The translations under genes were made by a program, and so were the position numbers. DNA of 28,306 bases, taken from NCBI GenBank assembly GCA_001970955.1, contig MPUH01000959.1, positions 1 through 28,306 on the forward strand, in the 5' to 3' direction. This document shows, piece by piece, positions 7,455 to 18,700 of this stretch; within the stretch, counting starts at the first letter, position 1, and every line of letters starts with the position of its first letter. Origin of the DNA: Stentor coeruleus (Eukaryota > Ciliophora > Heterotrichea > Heterotrichida > Stentoridae). The notes under the pieces are model-generated. The model did not search any database. It saw only the letters and a list, made by a program, of their open reading frames with translations, and was not told where the DNA came from.

Positions 7455-10400
7455 TTACTTAAACCCTCTACTTCGATTACTTGGGGACTGAACTCGAGAG
7501 TTCTTGTCACTAGGTGAAAACAGCATAGGCTTCATAGCCGCTTGAGGTTTGAAAACTCCTGTTGACTGAGTACCACCATCTCCTTTTCTCATAACTTTCC
7601 TCTCGTTAATTTCTTTTTCCTTATTTTGCAATTCAGTATACAACTGCTTAATAGCTTTAATTGTGCAGTCAATAATTGATGTATCTTCAGGGTCATTCAT
7701 ATTCAAAGGCAAGCTGAAAACATACTCGGTAATCCTAGAAATTCCTTCAGTAAGATTGTTTATCTCTTCAGATTGTTTTTCAATTTCTTTCCTTAAAAGA
7801 TCCCCTTCTAATCCTTTTTTATGCAATTCAGATAATCTTTTGCTATATTTTTCTATTTCGGTATTTTTGATTTTCACTTGAGCTTCAAGTGACGATATAT
7901 CGCTTTCAAGTTTCTTGATTCTCAGTCTATATTTATCAACATTCCCAGAGTTGCCAGAATTCTCACTGTCGCTAAGTCTTAAATTCTCATCATTAAGTTT
8001 GGTGATTTCTTTTAAAAAGCGCAAATTATCCTCTTTTAACAAAGAAATCGTCTTTTTAGCATCCAAAATATCTTTTTTATACCTGATCTCATCATCTCTT
8101 AATGATTTCAAATCCTGCATCAAAGACTCTCTTGCTTCAAGACTTGATGATAATTCGTTTTTCACATTTTTAAGCTCGGACTGCATAGCTTGTTGCATTT
8201 TTGCTGCCTTTTCATATTCACGCTTTTGGGTATTTATTGAATTTTGTATTTCTACTGACTCAATGCTTTTAGTTTTTAAGTCTTCAATTTCTTTTTTCAG
8301 TTCTCCAATAGTCAAATTCTTTTCTTCAATACATTTTTTCCATGTAGCGATTTCTTCTCTTGTATTATTTGCATTGAGGTTCGTGTTTTTAATGACTTCA
8401 TTTTTTTGTTTAAGTTCTTCTTTTAATGCTTTGACTTCTTTTTGACTCATGTCAAGTTCTTTTCTAAGAACATCTTGAGATGAGTACATGTCAGTGATTT
8501 GTAAGGTTAGAGAAGATTTTTCATTAGCTAAAGCTGTGATTTCATATGATTTTTGTAATAATTCGTTTTGCTGTTCTTTGGTTGAGGATTGAAGGGTAGA
8601 GTTTTCGTTTTGGATGCTTTGAAGTTTGCTGTTTAGTAAAGAGATTTCAAGGTTTTTTGAGTTTTTTAGGGATTCCAGTTCTGATTTTGTCGCTTTTGCT
8701 GAGTTTTCTGCTAAAGAGAGTCCGGACTGTAGGGTTTCAATGGTTTTTGTTTGGCTTTCTATGGTTTCTTGATTTTTTTCCAGTGCCTGATCTTTGGACT
8801 CAAGTATTTTCTTGGTTTCTGAAGCTTTTTCTTGAGCTTTGTCGAGCTCATTTTGTGTTAGCATAAGCTTTTTGCTAGCTTTGTCCAAATTATCCAGAGA
8901 TTTCATATACTCTTCAGTGAGTTTCGAGAGTTTTTCCGAATTTTCCTCTTGGAACTCAAAAGATTTTGACAAATTGTCATGCAAATCAGCCAACTTCGCT
9001 TCAATCAGCATATTTTTCCTTGTCAAAACCATAATTTCCTCAGTCTTCTCCTCCACAACTTGCTTAAAATGGGTGATTTCTTGACTTGTTTCCGTAAGTT
9101 TCACCTCGAAATCCTGTATCTGCAGATTTTTCAAATCAATTTCCGCTAATATTTTATTATTCATTTCCTTAACCTTGTCATATGCAAACTTCAAATCATC
9201 ATGTTCATTTTGTAATGCAAACAAAGATGTTGTTTTTTCTTCTAAACTTTTTTTCTCTTGATCAAGTGAGATCTGTAAATCATTTATATGCACATTAAGA
9301 GATTCAATATGAAAACTTTTTTGCTCTTTTTCGTTTATAAGTTTTATGCATGTGTGTTCCAGTTCTTTGTATTTAATGTTTTTTTCTTCGATTTGATCGA
9401 AAAGTTCCGAGTTTTTCAGTTGGAATTCAGTTGCTGAAGACTGGAATTTTTGTTTTTGTTGTGATAAGTCTTCGATTTCTGATTTTTGTTTTTCATTGAT
9501 TATTTTTGAGGACTCGTTGTGCTGGTTTAAGGATTTTATTTTATTTTGGAGGTCGATGATTTTTTGGGATTTTTCATCGTTTTTGTCGAGGAGTTCTGAG
9601 ATTCTTTTGTCCCTTTCGATGATTTCGGTGTCTTTTTCTATGAGTTCGTTGGATTTGTGCTTTAGATCTTGGTCTTTTATCATGAGATCTTCAGTTTTTT
9701 CGCTGAGTTCAGCAAGTTTTGTGGTTAAAAGATTGGATTTTTCGATGAAATCTTTGGTCCTTTCAGCGAGCTCTTTGGACTTTTTCATGAGTTCCTGGTC
9801 TTTTTCATTGAGTTCCTTGTCTTTGATTTGGATTTCTGAGTTCTTTTGCAGAAGCAAAGTGTGAAGTTTGGACTTTTCAGCTGATACCTCTTGGAATTGT
9901 TGTGCTTTGTCTTGTAATTCTTTATCTTTAAAGCTGATTTCTTGGGTTTTTTGGTTTAAAGAATATGCCAAATTGTTTTTTTCTATATTAATTTCCTGGA
10001 TTTTAAGGTCTTTTTCTCTGATTTCCTTATCTTTACTAGTATTTTCCCGTTCTTTCTCAGCAATTTCTTTATCTTTCTCCTTAATTTCAGCGTTTTTCTG
10101 GTTTATAACAACTACAAAATTATTGTTCTCAATGGCCATTCCCTGTATTTTCTTAACTTTTTCCTTTATTTCAACATCCTTCTCATTAACCTCCATCAAA
10201 ATATCATTTTTTTCCTTCACCATCTCCTGTATTTTCGCCTCCTTTTCTCTTACTTCCTTATTTTTAATCGATATTTCCTTATCCCTCACACTGATTTCCC
10301 CATTTTTTATACTAATCACCTTCAGCAATTCATTTTTCTCCCCAGTCAAATCTTTTAAATCCTTAATTTTCTCATTAATTTCCTTTTTCATCTCTTCGGC

Positions 10401-13400
10401 CTGCATAACTTTTAAATCCAAAGCAGATTTCAGCTCCTCTTCTTTTTTCATATGCTTTTCTTCTAATATCCTTTTTTCATTATTCACAATTTCTGTATGC
10501 TCCCTCATAGTATAAATTTCTTGGGCGAATTTTTCATTTTCTACAATACTTTCATCCAGTCTAAATGATATTTCTTGAAGTTTTTCTCTTTCAGCTTGTA
10601 GATTTTTTTCAGACTCAGCATATTTTGACACAAAATGATTGTATTTTTTTAAAACTTCTTCTTGAGCTACTTTTACGGCTTCTAGTTCAAGGTTGAGACA
10701 TTTGTTTTTTGTTATTTCCTTATCAAGTTCAGATGAAATTGTTTTGATTTTAATATCATTTTCATTGATAATAGAGGAATATTGAGCTAAAGAGTCTTCT
10801 GAGATTTTCTTTTCATTTTCAAGGGTTTTAGTTTTGGTTTCCAAGGCTTCTAATTGGCTTACAAGGATTTTGTTAGTATTTTCAAGGGTCTTTTGAGCGT
10901 TTTGGAATGTATTTAACGAGTTCCGCAGTTCGTTATTCAAGTTCTGCAAGGATTTCAAAGTGTTTTCCTGTGCTTTTACCGAGTTCTGCAAGGTATCAAT
11001 GTTCTTCTCCATATTTTCCACATTCTTACACTGATTCTCATATTGTTCAGTAAGTTCTTCACTATGTGCTTTACTCATTTCCAGTTCATCTTTCATTTTG
11101 AAGTTCTTCTCTTCTTCATTCCTCAGTTTATCCCTTACATCCTGCAAATTCCCTAGTGTTTTATTATATTTATCCTTCCATTCATATATTTCACTATCTT
11201 TTGTACTAAGCAAGCATATAATCGTTTCTTTTTCTTTAACTGCATTTTCAAGTTTTTCTTCAACTTCATATATTTTCTCAGCTTGTTTTTGATACCCAAG
11301 GGCTTTTTCTTTCTCTTTTTCAATATCTCCTTTCTGGTTTTCACAGACAACCTTAGCTTCAATAAGTTCTAAAGTTATCCTTTCAGTTTTTTTAACCTCA
11401 ATAGCTAATTTCACATTAAATTCGCGCTCTTTATTTCTCAGCTCATTAACTTCAAATAATGTTTTCAACTGGCTTATTTTCATTGTATCAATTTCTTTTA
11501 TCAACTCAGTCTTCTCAGAATTCAGCTTGTGAAGAGCCTCGTTGTGCTTGTTCATAAGCCTTTCACGTTGTATATCCCCATGATGTTTTTCCCTTTGGAC
11601 TATTTCTTTAAGCCCTTCTACTTCATCTAGCAAATTCTGTTCTGATTCTTTCAAGTCCGCAACATGTTTTTTACTCTGAGCCAGCATATCTTTCATCTCA
11701 AAAATTGCAGCTTTGGATGCATTAAGGTCAATATTCAAATCCTCATTACTTTTTGTGAGTATTTGTATACTAGCTAAAGCTTCTTGATTACTTTTTTTCA
11801 ACTGAGTGATTTCTTGTTCTTGGTCCAAACATTTAATTTTGTAATGCTCGCATTCAGACAAAGCTAAAGCTAGAGTTTTGTTTCCAGTCGGGTCTTGTAA
11901 AGCTATAATCATAGCTGCTTGCTCTGATGATTGTTTTTCTAATAAAGCAAGACTATGCTCGAGGTCATTGATTCTTTGTTTTTTCTCAGTAACGTTTGTG
12001 TTTAATTCAGTTATGTTGGATTTTAAATACTCAGCTGATTCTGTTAGATTATCTAATTCTTGGGATATCAAAACAAATTCTGTATATTTTTCTTCATATT
12101 GGTGCTTAGTAAATTCAAGTTCGCTTTCAAGCATTGTGTACTTTTCTTTAAAGATTTTCAATGATATGTTTTCCTCATTAAGTTCTGCAAAGGTTTTTTC
12201 CAGTGTACGCTTTTCTATGAATAAAACATCTTTTGCTTGGGTTTCTGTTACAAGTTTGAGCTTGAGCTCTTCGATTTCCTTTTCACGTTTTTCTAGTTTT
12301 TCATGAAGACGCTTGTCATCTTCACCTTTTAAAGGCAGGTTCTGTAACGTGACTAATTCTTCTAGTTTATTACAGTCTAGTAAATTGTCCTCACCTTCAA
12401 AATTCTGCATGTAATTTTCATGGATCATTCGATTTTCAGCAAGAATTTGACTGTTTTCTTTTTTCAAGTCTCGGATTGTATCTTTAGCTTGAATTAAGTC
12501 TTTTTCATATTTTTCTTCTAATTCACCGAATATTGTGTCAAAGTCTTTGCCTCCACTGATTTCTGTAAAAATTTTCTTGAGTTTTTCTCTTTCGTTGTTG
12601 CTTATTTTTAAACTTTCGCAGAGTTTTTCTGTGAATTCTTTGAGCTCAGCATTTTCTTGCTTTGTGCTTTCAAAGCCGCTATCGAATTCCATTTTCATTT
12701 CGGCCATTTCTTCGTTAAGGATTTTGGTTTCTGTAGAGAGTTTTGCTGTTATTGGGTTGTTTTCGATTTCTTCACGGAGTATTTCAATTTCTTTTTTCAG
12801 TGCGAGAATGTCTTTATCTTCCTCACCACTTTGAAGTTTGGCTATTGTTGCATTTCTGAACTTTAGTATCATTTTGTCGTGGCTAACTTTGTTTTCCATT
12901 CTATTGACTATAGATTTTAGGGTTTCGATGACTTTATCTTTTTCACCTATGGTCTTAAGCATTTTTTTGTCGTTTTCAATACGAATTCTTAGGTTTGTCT
13001 CTAGTAAAAGATCGGCTTCGGTGTTTTTTTCAAAGGACTTAAGTAAATTTGGCAACTCCAACCGATTAATCCCTGCGCACTTTGGACACTGCGCCACAGC
13101 CAATTCAGCAATTCCCTTAACACTCTCCAGCTCCTCCCTCAGTCTCTTAACCTCAGTCTTCAACAACAGTACCGTTCCCGATGTGTCTTCATTAATTACA
13201 GCTGAATTTTTAATTAATTTAGCTCTTTGGGCGAATTTCAACGACGAAAGGGTCTCAGAAAACGCTGAAACCGCCGGACTAATATTCGCAATAATAAAAG
13301 TTTTCGAATTACCTCCAAGCGAGTCCTTCAACAAAAAAGTAAGCTTTGAATCTCTATACGGTACATGTCTCGGCTTGCCTTCAGAGAGTTCTACAAGGGA

Positions 13401-14372
13401 ATTAATCACATTTCCCAAAGCTGAAAGACTTTTATTAATCATCCCAGCTTCCTTAAGCCTTTCGCCAACACATGCTGTGCTTTTCTGCCTTTCACTACCA
13501 GCTAAATCAATCAAATTAAATCTACTAGACTTGAAATTCACAAGGCCATCAAAATTCGATTTACTTTCTATATTCATAGAAAACACTGAATGTGAACGTG
13601 AACTTTCTTTATTCATAGATGTACTACTAACATGTCTATTCCTTGATCCTATTTTCAACAATTGATAAGTTTCCATAACACTTGTCACTTGCTCTTCTAT
13701 AAGCCCATCTACATATGCACCTTTTTTCATATCTTCACGTAGTTGAAGGTTTTGTGGAGTTGGGTCTAGAAGGTCATGAATTTGTTCTTGATATATTTCT
13801 AAATNTTCCATAACACTTGTCACTTGCTCTTCTATAAGCCCATCTACATATGCACCTTTTTTCATATCTTCACGCAGTTGAAGGTTTTGTGGAGTTGGGT
13901 CTAGAAGGTCATGAATTTGTTCTTGATATATTTCTAAATATGAACATTTAACAAGGAATTCAACATTACCTGACTTAGTTGCTGAAGATATTGATGAGAA
14001 TATGAATTCAAAACATCTTGGGAGGATACCTCTTAGATGATAAGCATTAGAATCTGCTGTGACTTCTTCGGTCACAGCGCCTTGGATTGTGAAGGTTTTA
14101 CCTGCACCAGTTTGTCCATAAGCAAAAATTGTCCCATTGTAGCCACTCATACAGGAGCTGGCAATAGGTCTGCCGACCATATCAAAGATTTTTTCTTGAT
14201 TTACGCATTCGTCAGCGACAAAGTCGTACGTAAAAGCTTTGTGGTCACCTATGGATAAGGAACGACCTGGGTCTTGGATTGAAACACATTTTCTACTACC
14301 TTCAGCGACCTCGCGGTCGTTTAGCGGGCGGATTCTTATGGCAACTTTTACATTGTCTTTACTTTCTACCAT
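7455..14372 (-). CDS. KIF15: Giant kinesin-12 (KIF15-type) with N-terminal motor and very long coiled coil
   Basis: Plus-end-type kinesin; kinesin-12 members work on spindle and phragmoplast microtubules. As written the frame is 2305 codons, but 45 come from a duplicated contig end, so the real protein is about 2260 residues, longer than human KIF15. The motor is residues 8-344 (numbered without the duplicate): AIRIRP, P-loop GQTGAGKT (86-93), LRGILPR (113-119), switch I NKESSRSH (209-216), switch II DLAGSER (244-250), RHVPYRDSKLTFLLKDSLGG, then the kinesin-12-like neck FAQRAKLIKN..VINEDT. A short CPKC follows the neck. From about 360 to 2200 is nearly continuous coiled coil, including a long strict heptad array. 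The tail is basic and Ser/Pro-rich. No intron interrupts 6.9 kb. The start context is aaataaATGG and the stop is TAA. Subfamily assignment rests on motor motifs; CENP-E-like length is the alternative to weigh. Confidence 0.9.
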   Translation of the reverse strand: MVESKDNVKVAIRIRPLNDREVAEGSRKCVSIQDPGRSLSIGDHKAFTYDFVADECVNQEKIFDMVGRPIASSCMSGYNGTIFAYGQTGAGKTFTIQGAVTEEVTADSNAYHLRGILPRCFEFIFSSISSATKSGNVEFLVKCSYLEIYQEQIHDLLDPTPQNLQLREDMKKGAYVDGLIEEQVTSVMEXLEIYQEQIHDLLDPTPQNLQLREDMKKGAYVDGLIEEQVTSVMETYQLLKIGSRNRHVSSTSMNKESSRSHSVFSMNIESKSNFDGLVNFKSSRFNLIDLAGSERQKSTACVGERLKEAGMINKSLSALGNVINSLVELSEGKPRHVPYRDSKLTFLLKDSLGGNSKTFIIANISPAVSAFSETLSSLKFAQRAKLIKNSAVINEDTSGTVLLLKTEVKRLREELESVKGIAELAVAQCPKCAGINRLELPNLLKSFEKNTEADLLLETNLRIRIENDKKMLKTIGEKDKVIETLKSIVNRMENKVSHDKMILKFRNATIAKLQSGEEDKDILALKKEIEILREEIENNPITAKLSTETKILNEEMAEMKMEFDSGFESTKQENAELKEFTEKLCESLKISNNEREKLKKIFTEISGGKDFDTIFGELEEKYEKDLIQAKDTIRDLKKENSQILAENRMIHENYMQNFEGEDNLLDCNKLEELVTLQNLPLKGEDDKRLHEKLEKREKEIEELKLKLVTETQAKDVLFIEKRTLEKTFAELNEENISLKIFKEKYTMLESELEFTKHQYEEKYTEFVLISQELDNLTESAEYLKSNITELNTNVTEKKQRINDLEHSLALLEKQSSEQAAMIIALQDPTGNKTLALALSECEHYKIKCLDQEQEITQLKKSNQEALASIQILTKSNEDLNIDLNASKAAIFEMKDMLAQSKKHVADLKESEQNLLDEVEGLKEIVQREKHHGDIQRERLMNKHNEALHKLNSEKTELIKEIDTMKISQLKTLFEVNELRNKEREFNVKLAIEVKKTERITLELIEAKVVCENQKGDIEKEKEKALGYQKQAEKIYEVEEKLENAVKEKETIICLLSTKDSEIYEWKDKYNKTLGNLQDVRDKLRNEEEKNFKMKDELEMSKAHSEELTEQYENQCKNVENMEKNIDTLQNSVKAQENTLKSLQNLNNELRNSLNTFQNAQKTLENTNKILVSQLEALETKTKTLENEKKISEDSLAQYSSIINENDIKIKTISSELDKEITKNKCLNLELEAVKVAQEEVLKKYNHFVSKYAESEKNLQAEREKLQEISFRLDESIVENEKFAQEIYTMREHTEIVNNEKRILEEKHMKKEEELKSALDLKVMQAEEMKKEINEKIKDLKDLTGEKNELLKVISIKNGEISVRDKEISIKNKEVREKEAKIQEMVKEKNDILMEVNEKDVEIKEKVKKIQGMAIENNNFVVVINQKNAEIKEKDKEIAEKERENTSKDKEIREKDLKIQEINIEKNNLAYSLNQKTQEISFKDKELQDKAQQFQEVSAEKSKLHTLLLQKNSEIQIKDKELNEKDQELMKKSKELAERTKDFIEKSNLLTTKLAELSEKTEDLMIKDQDLKHKSNELIEKDTEIIERDKRISELLDKNDEKSQKIIDLQNKIKSLNQHNESSKIINEKQKSEIEDLSQQKQKFQSSATEFQLKNSELFDQIEEKNIKYKELEHTCIKLINEKEQKSFHIESLNVHINDLQISLDQEKKSLEEKTTSLFALQNEHDDLKFAYDKVKEMNNKILAEIDLKNLQIQDFEVKLTETSQEITHFKQVVEEKTEEIMVLTRKNMLIEAKLADLHDNLSKSFEFQEENSEKLSKLTEEYMKSLDNLDKASKKLMLTQNELDKAQEKASETKKILESKDQALEKNQETIESQTKTIETLQSGLSLAENSAKATKSELESLKNSKNLEISLLNSKLQSIQNENSTLQSSTKEQQNELLQKSYEITALANEKSSLTLQITDMYSSQDVLRKELDMSQKEVKALKEELKQKNEVIKNTNLNANNTREEIATWKKCIEEKNLTIGELKKEIEDLKTKSIESVEIQNSINTQKREYEKAAKMQQAMQSELKNVKNELSSSLEARESLMQDLKSLRDDEIRYKKDILDAKKTISLLKEDNLRFLKEITKLNDENLRLSDSENSGNSGNVDKYRLRIKKLESDISSLEAQVKIKNTEIEKYSKRLSELHKKGLEGDLLRKEIEKQSEEINNLTEGISRITEYVFSLPLNMNDPEDTSIIDCTIKAIKQLYTELQNKEKEINERKVMRKGDGGTQSTGVFKPQAAMKPMLFSPSDKNSRVQSPSNRSRGFK
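9535..10345 (-). repeat. Strict heptad array inside the kinesin rod
   Basis: About 270 residues of the kinesin coiled coil repeat in steps of seven with few or no skips, each heptad resembling xxE(I/L)xxK (for example DKEIREK, DKELNEK, SNELIEK, DTEIIER). Longer units with KIQE..EKNN are spaced 28, 49, 35 and 35 residues apart, all multiples of seven. It marks expansion by duplication in heptad steps and predicts a long uninterrupted dimeric rod. Confidence 0.75.
13671..13939. repeat. Duplicated contig ends (2 x 134 bp) around an assembly gap in the kinesin motor
   Basis: Positions 13671-13804 and 13806-13939 are the same 134 bp separated by N at 13805. One base differs (13740 versus 13875), a silent Leu CTA/CTG change on the coding strand. 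The added 135 bp happens to be in frame, so the motor appears to repeat 44 residues of the segment LEIYQEQ...TSVME. It is an assembly artefact, not a motor insertion. Confidence 0.92.
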
Positions 14373-15750
14373 TTATTTGAAATTCGAACGTGACACGGGT
14401 ATAAGTTATTAGGCAGTTTTTGTGGGTTATTACGGAAGACGGAGATTTAGGGTAATTATAAAAATTTTGTGATTGTGGGAGGAAAATAATTATGGAGATT
14501 TAGATAAGTTAAGGTAATTTTTTAAGAAGTTATGAGTTTTTAGAGAGGATGTCTGATAGAGTAGAATTTTAATTTTATTTGTCGGATAGATTGCATTGTG
14601 GTAAAAAAATCCTTTATTTGTAAAATGAATTCACAATTTTCTTATTAAGGGTTTTAAAACCTTGCATTATAAATTCAATTATTTTGATGTAATGATATTT
14701 ATATTATAATATGCCAGAATTTGGAAACTGAAGAAAAATTATCATAAGCATTAATCTAAGATAATAGAAATAGCAGCCAAAGAAATAATAAAATCAAGCA
14801 TATTATCATATATAAATGATATAAAATAGGTTTTAGTCTATAAGAATAGGATAGCTTAATCTAATTGCATGTCTCTAATCAAATTCAAGTCAAAAAGTGT
14901 TAAAGATAATATCTAATTTATTTCTTATGGAAGATGCCACTGACTCTCTTAATCTTCACCCAATTTGATTTACGAAGTGCTTATTTTTTGTCCCGAGCAA
15001 CATTTTCGAGTATTTCTTTTGGTCTTAAGTAAGGTATTGCACTATTTTTTTTGAAACTTTGATAGAGTTACTATTGAATAAAGGCTATAAATAAGCCCTT
15101 GTAATTTTTTCGTATATAAGCTTTGAAATTTGGTTTAATATATATTCTTTTATGAAGTTTAATTTGCTTTTTTTTCTCTGATCTTCTAAATTTTTGTTAT
15201 AAGGCTTGATATTTGGCTTTAGTTAGAAATTATTTTATATAATGTATTAAGGTTATGAGAATCTGGATTACAAACATTAAATAGATGATAAATTACTATG
15301 TCAATAGGTGTTGAATTCATGAATATTGATTTAAAATTGCTTTAAATACCTTAATATGTACAAAATAAAACATAATTTATTATGAAGGATTTCACAAATA
15401 GTAAAAAAATAATCGAATAAAAATAAGTCTAACTAACAAAAATAAAAAAACTATAAAACAAACTTCAGATATTTTATTTAAATACTATATCATCAGCATT
15501 CCAAAAATTTAAGTCTTAAATATAAAGCATGCCATTTTATTAGTTTTACGACTATTATAATAACTTGAATTATTCTGTCATATAAATAAACCATTAATTA
15601 TTCTTAGAGTTTAACTAAACAAAGTATAAATTTATCATATATTTTCTTATAATCTTTATACTTTGTTTTCCCTAATAAAATCTTTCAATTATCTCTTACT
15701 TTATAATAAATAAAAAAGCTTAAACTAAAGGACACTAAATTATTAACTAA
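14373..15750. other. Long AT-rich intergenic region
   Basis: About 1.4 kb between the 5' end of the kinesin gene and the 3' end of the large macroglobulin-like gene. It should hold the kinesin promoter next to 14373. Apart from a possible coding remnant at 14918-15067, I see only AT-rich sequence with no convincing frame, RNA gene or repeat. Confidence 0.6.
14918..15067 (-). pseudogene. Possible decayed coding fragment, origin unknown
   Basis: On the minus strand, 150 bp reads as protein-like sequence (AIPYLRPKEILENVARDKK, one TAA at 14981-14983, then LRKSNWVKIKRVSGIFHKK and TAA). Composition is less AT-biased and more amphipathic than the flanking spacer. There is no start codon and no recognised family. 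It could be a relic of a gene or transposon, or chance. Confidence 0.3.
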
Positions 15751-18700
15751 CTATTGAGGAGGTGGAGAAGCTTCATGGACAAATGATCCAAGGTCGTCAT
15801 CAACCACCAATATCGCAAATTTTTCAATGCTTGATAAAGTATCAGTATTCAAAGACACATAATCAAATTTGCCTCTAACATCGGTATACCCATCCTTATA
15901 AAACTCAACTTTTCCATCTTTTCTCTTAACAAAAGCTTTTACATAAACTGCAGGTCTAGGTTTCCTTTCAGAATCCATAACTTTTATAACACCAAATCTA
16001 TCTAAGCAATTGTAAGAGAGCATGTTTGAAAAGTAAGACTTTGATACTGAATAAGTTTTATAATCAACTTCTACTAATACGTTTTTACCTTTGAACTCTT
16101 CTAGAGAAACTTTTGAATTTTTTCCTGTTAATTGTACTTCGATTAGAGAATTAGCTTTGACATATCCAAAGCTTTGGGTATCCTGAATCAAAAATGGATT
16201 TTTCGAGAAAAGAACTTCTAAATCGATTTCATAAATTCTTATTATGCAAAAATCGACATTTTCATAAGTTAAATCTATAGCATTGTTCTGAATTTCAAAG
16301 CTTAATGTTGGCTCTTTTGTTTGAGTCACAGTTTGAGGAAGATCTTCTTCTTCAAGTTCTCTAAGTAGAGTTATAACCTCAGTAAAGTGCTTTTTCCAAG
16401 TTGGAACAGGATAATTTTCATACAAAGGTGCAATAAGTTGAGCTTTATCCAAATCTAAATAGCAAGTCAAATAATCATATTGTATTTGCAAATGTCCTTG
16501 TCCTACAACTCCTTCAGAATGTTTCATTTGTATTCTTGAATAAAGATTCTTAGCTTCATTATACCTTTCTTGATATACAAGATATTGGCATAAGCATATT
16601 AAATCTGAATCGTCAAGCTTATTTTTTTCAGCTAAGTAAAGCAAAAAATCCTTATAGACCTGTCTTAACCTTGTATTAGTAATTCTTTGTTGATTTCCAA
16701 GTTTATAAGCTCTTGCATTAACTAAAGGATCAAACTCTATATGTGAATGCCCTTCATCAGTAGTTTTAATTATATGTGAATCGAAATAATGTCCTATATT
16801 ATTCTTTATAACTTCTTTAGAAGATAAAATATCAGAGACTATTTCCTTATCATTGTGAATAATTGCAAAAGACCATAATTGCTCATTATAAAGTAGTCTT
16901 GATCTATATATACTTAAAACTTCACTCCAGAAATCTTTGTTTTTGAACATCCAAAACAAGTCATTTATAGAAAAGTTTTTCTTAGAGCTTTTAAGATTTT
17001 CAGTGCGTAAGTAATCTAGAATTAAGTCTTTACGCCCAGATATAACTAAGTCTTTGAATGTCTCTAGTTTAGAAACATCATAAACATCAAGAACTCTTAG
17101 AGTATTCATTACTGCTTTTGCTATTATTTTACCATCCACAGCAATGTTCCCAGGGATATGAGTAAAACTTCCGCTTAATGGGAAATAAAAACTGAATTCC
17201 AATGTTTGTGTTGTGAAGTTAGAAACAAACAAGAAATGAGTTTTAGAAGACTGTGGAGGGCTAAGTGCTATACTTCCTTCAGGCACTTGTGTTAGAATCG
17301 TAAAGTTTAGATCTTTTCCAGAAGTATTAGTAATAGTCACTTTACAATTATAGATTGTTTCTTTAATAAATTGTGATAAGTCCACAGAGTTGTTATTCAA
17401 AGTGAAATATTTTACAGCGATAAACACAAGCGGATCAACTTCAACTTCAGCCTTGCCAAGTTCTTTATAAAATGCGATGCATGGACTTTTTGCTACCATC
17501 TTCCACATTGAATCTTTAGAAGTGCAAGCATGCCTTTCAGATTTATAAGGCACAGCAGCATATGCAAGCATCAATAAAATCTTACTTAAGTTGTCTGTGC
17601 TTTCAATAACACATTCAGATAGCCATTGGGTACCTGTAATCATACTATGCCCAAGCTCACTAAGCAATTTAGCCTCAAAATGGTCACTTCCTGTTTTTTT
17701 ACCATAATAATAAGTTTCACAAAATTCTTTGGTTTCTTCTAGTTTTTGATAGTATTTAGGCGCTTCAATTCTTGACCGCAAAACCATTGCTTCATCTTCA
17801 TCTTCAAAATCTTCATTTTCTAATAGATCAGCTTTGCGTTCCATTTTCTTTTTGGGGGCTGAACACCTTAGCATCGCTGTAGATCTTTCAGCAGAAGCTA
17901 GCATCCTATTACTCATCTTTGGAGGAGGGCGTCTTTCTTCACTCGGTGGATAATCCATATACATACATTCATTCATTTCAGCAGGTTTTTCAGCTTGCTC
18001 TACTGCTTTATATTTAAGTACAGCCTTTATCCTTTTAGTCCTTAATCTTAAATCGGGTTCACAAGCATCAGCTTCATCTTTAAGCAGCTTAACAATATCA
18101 TGAGCAAAATCTGGGAATTTATCCTTAACATTATCAGCTATAAGTATTTTCTCTAAGTTATTTAAAGATAAAACTCCCCTATAATTAGCATAATCACTAA
18201 GATCCTCACCACATAAATACTTATCAACAATATCTTTTTTCATTTTACACATTACAAAAGGTTTAGCTATAGTTTCAAAAAACTCTTTATCCCTTATACG
18301 TAAAAACAGATTGAGTTCATGGGAAATATATTTGTCATAATACTCTTTTTTCTTATCAAAAGTAAGCTTAGGCCAATCAACAAGGAAAGACCATTCTTTA
18401 ATATTAGGATAGTGTTGATTGAAAGTGATGATTTCTTGAATTAAAGAGAAAAGCTGTGAAAAATTATCAACAATTTCTAATGATGTATTAGGAAAATCAG
18501 TGATAATAAGCTCATCAGCTACAAGAAGAGCTTTGGATTTACATATTTCTGTGCAGTCAACAGCAGAAGTATTGAGTCGAAGATCTTTTTGTAGGGTGAT
18601 ACCATGAAGGAATCTAAGTTTATAAGCAAGACCAACTGCATTGTATGCGATGAAGAATGCGTTAGAATAAGTGCCAGGGATAGAAAATGTTGCTTTACCA

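Noticed and set aside
9868..10515. Long plus-strand open frame (215 codons, Ser/Phe-rich) and several similar frames between 7660 and 13670
   Set aside because: These lie antisense to the kinesin coiled coil. Lys/Glu-rich coding sequence avoids stops on the opposite strand and yields Ser/Phe/Leu-rich shadow frames. They have no domain character.
13671..13939. Apparent internal duplication of 44 residues in the kinesin motor
   Set aside because: The two copies flank a single N and repeat a core motor segment that exists once in all kinesins. It is an unmerged contig overlap.
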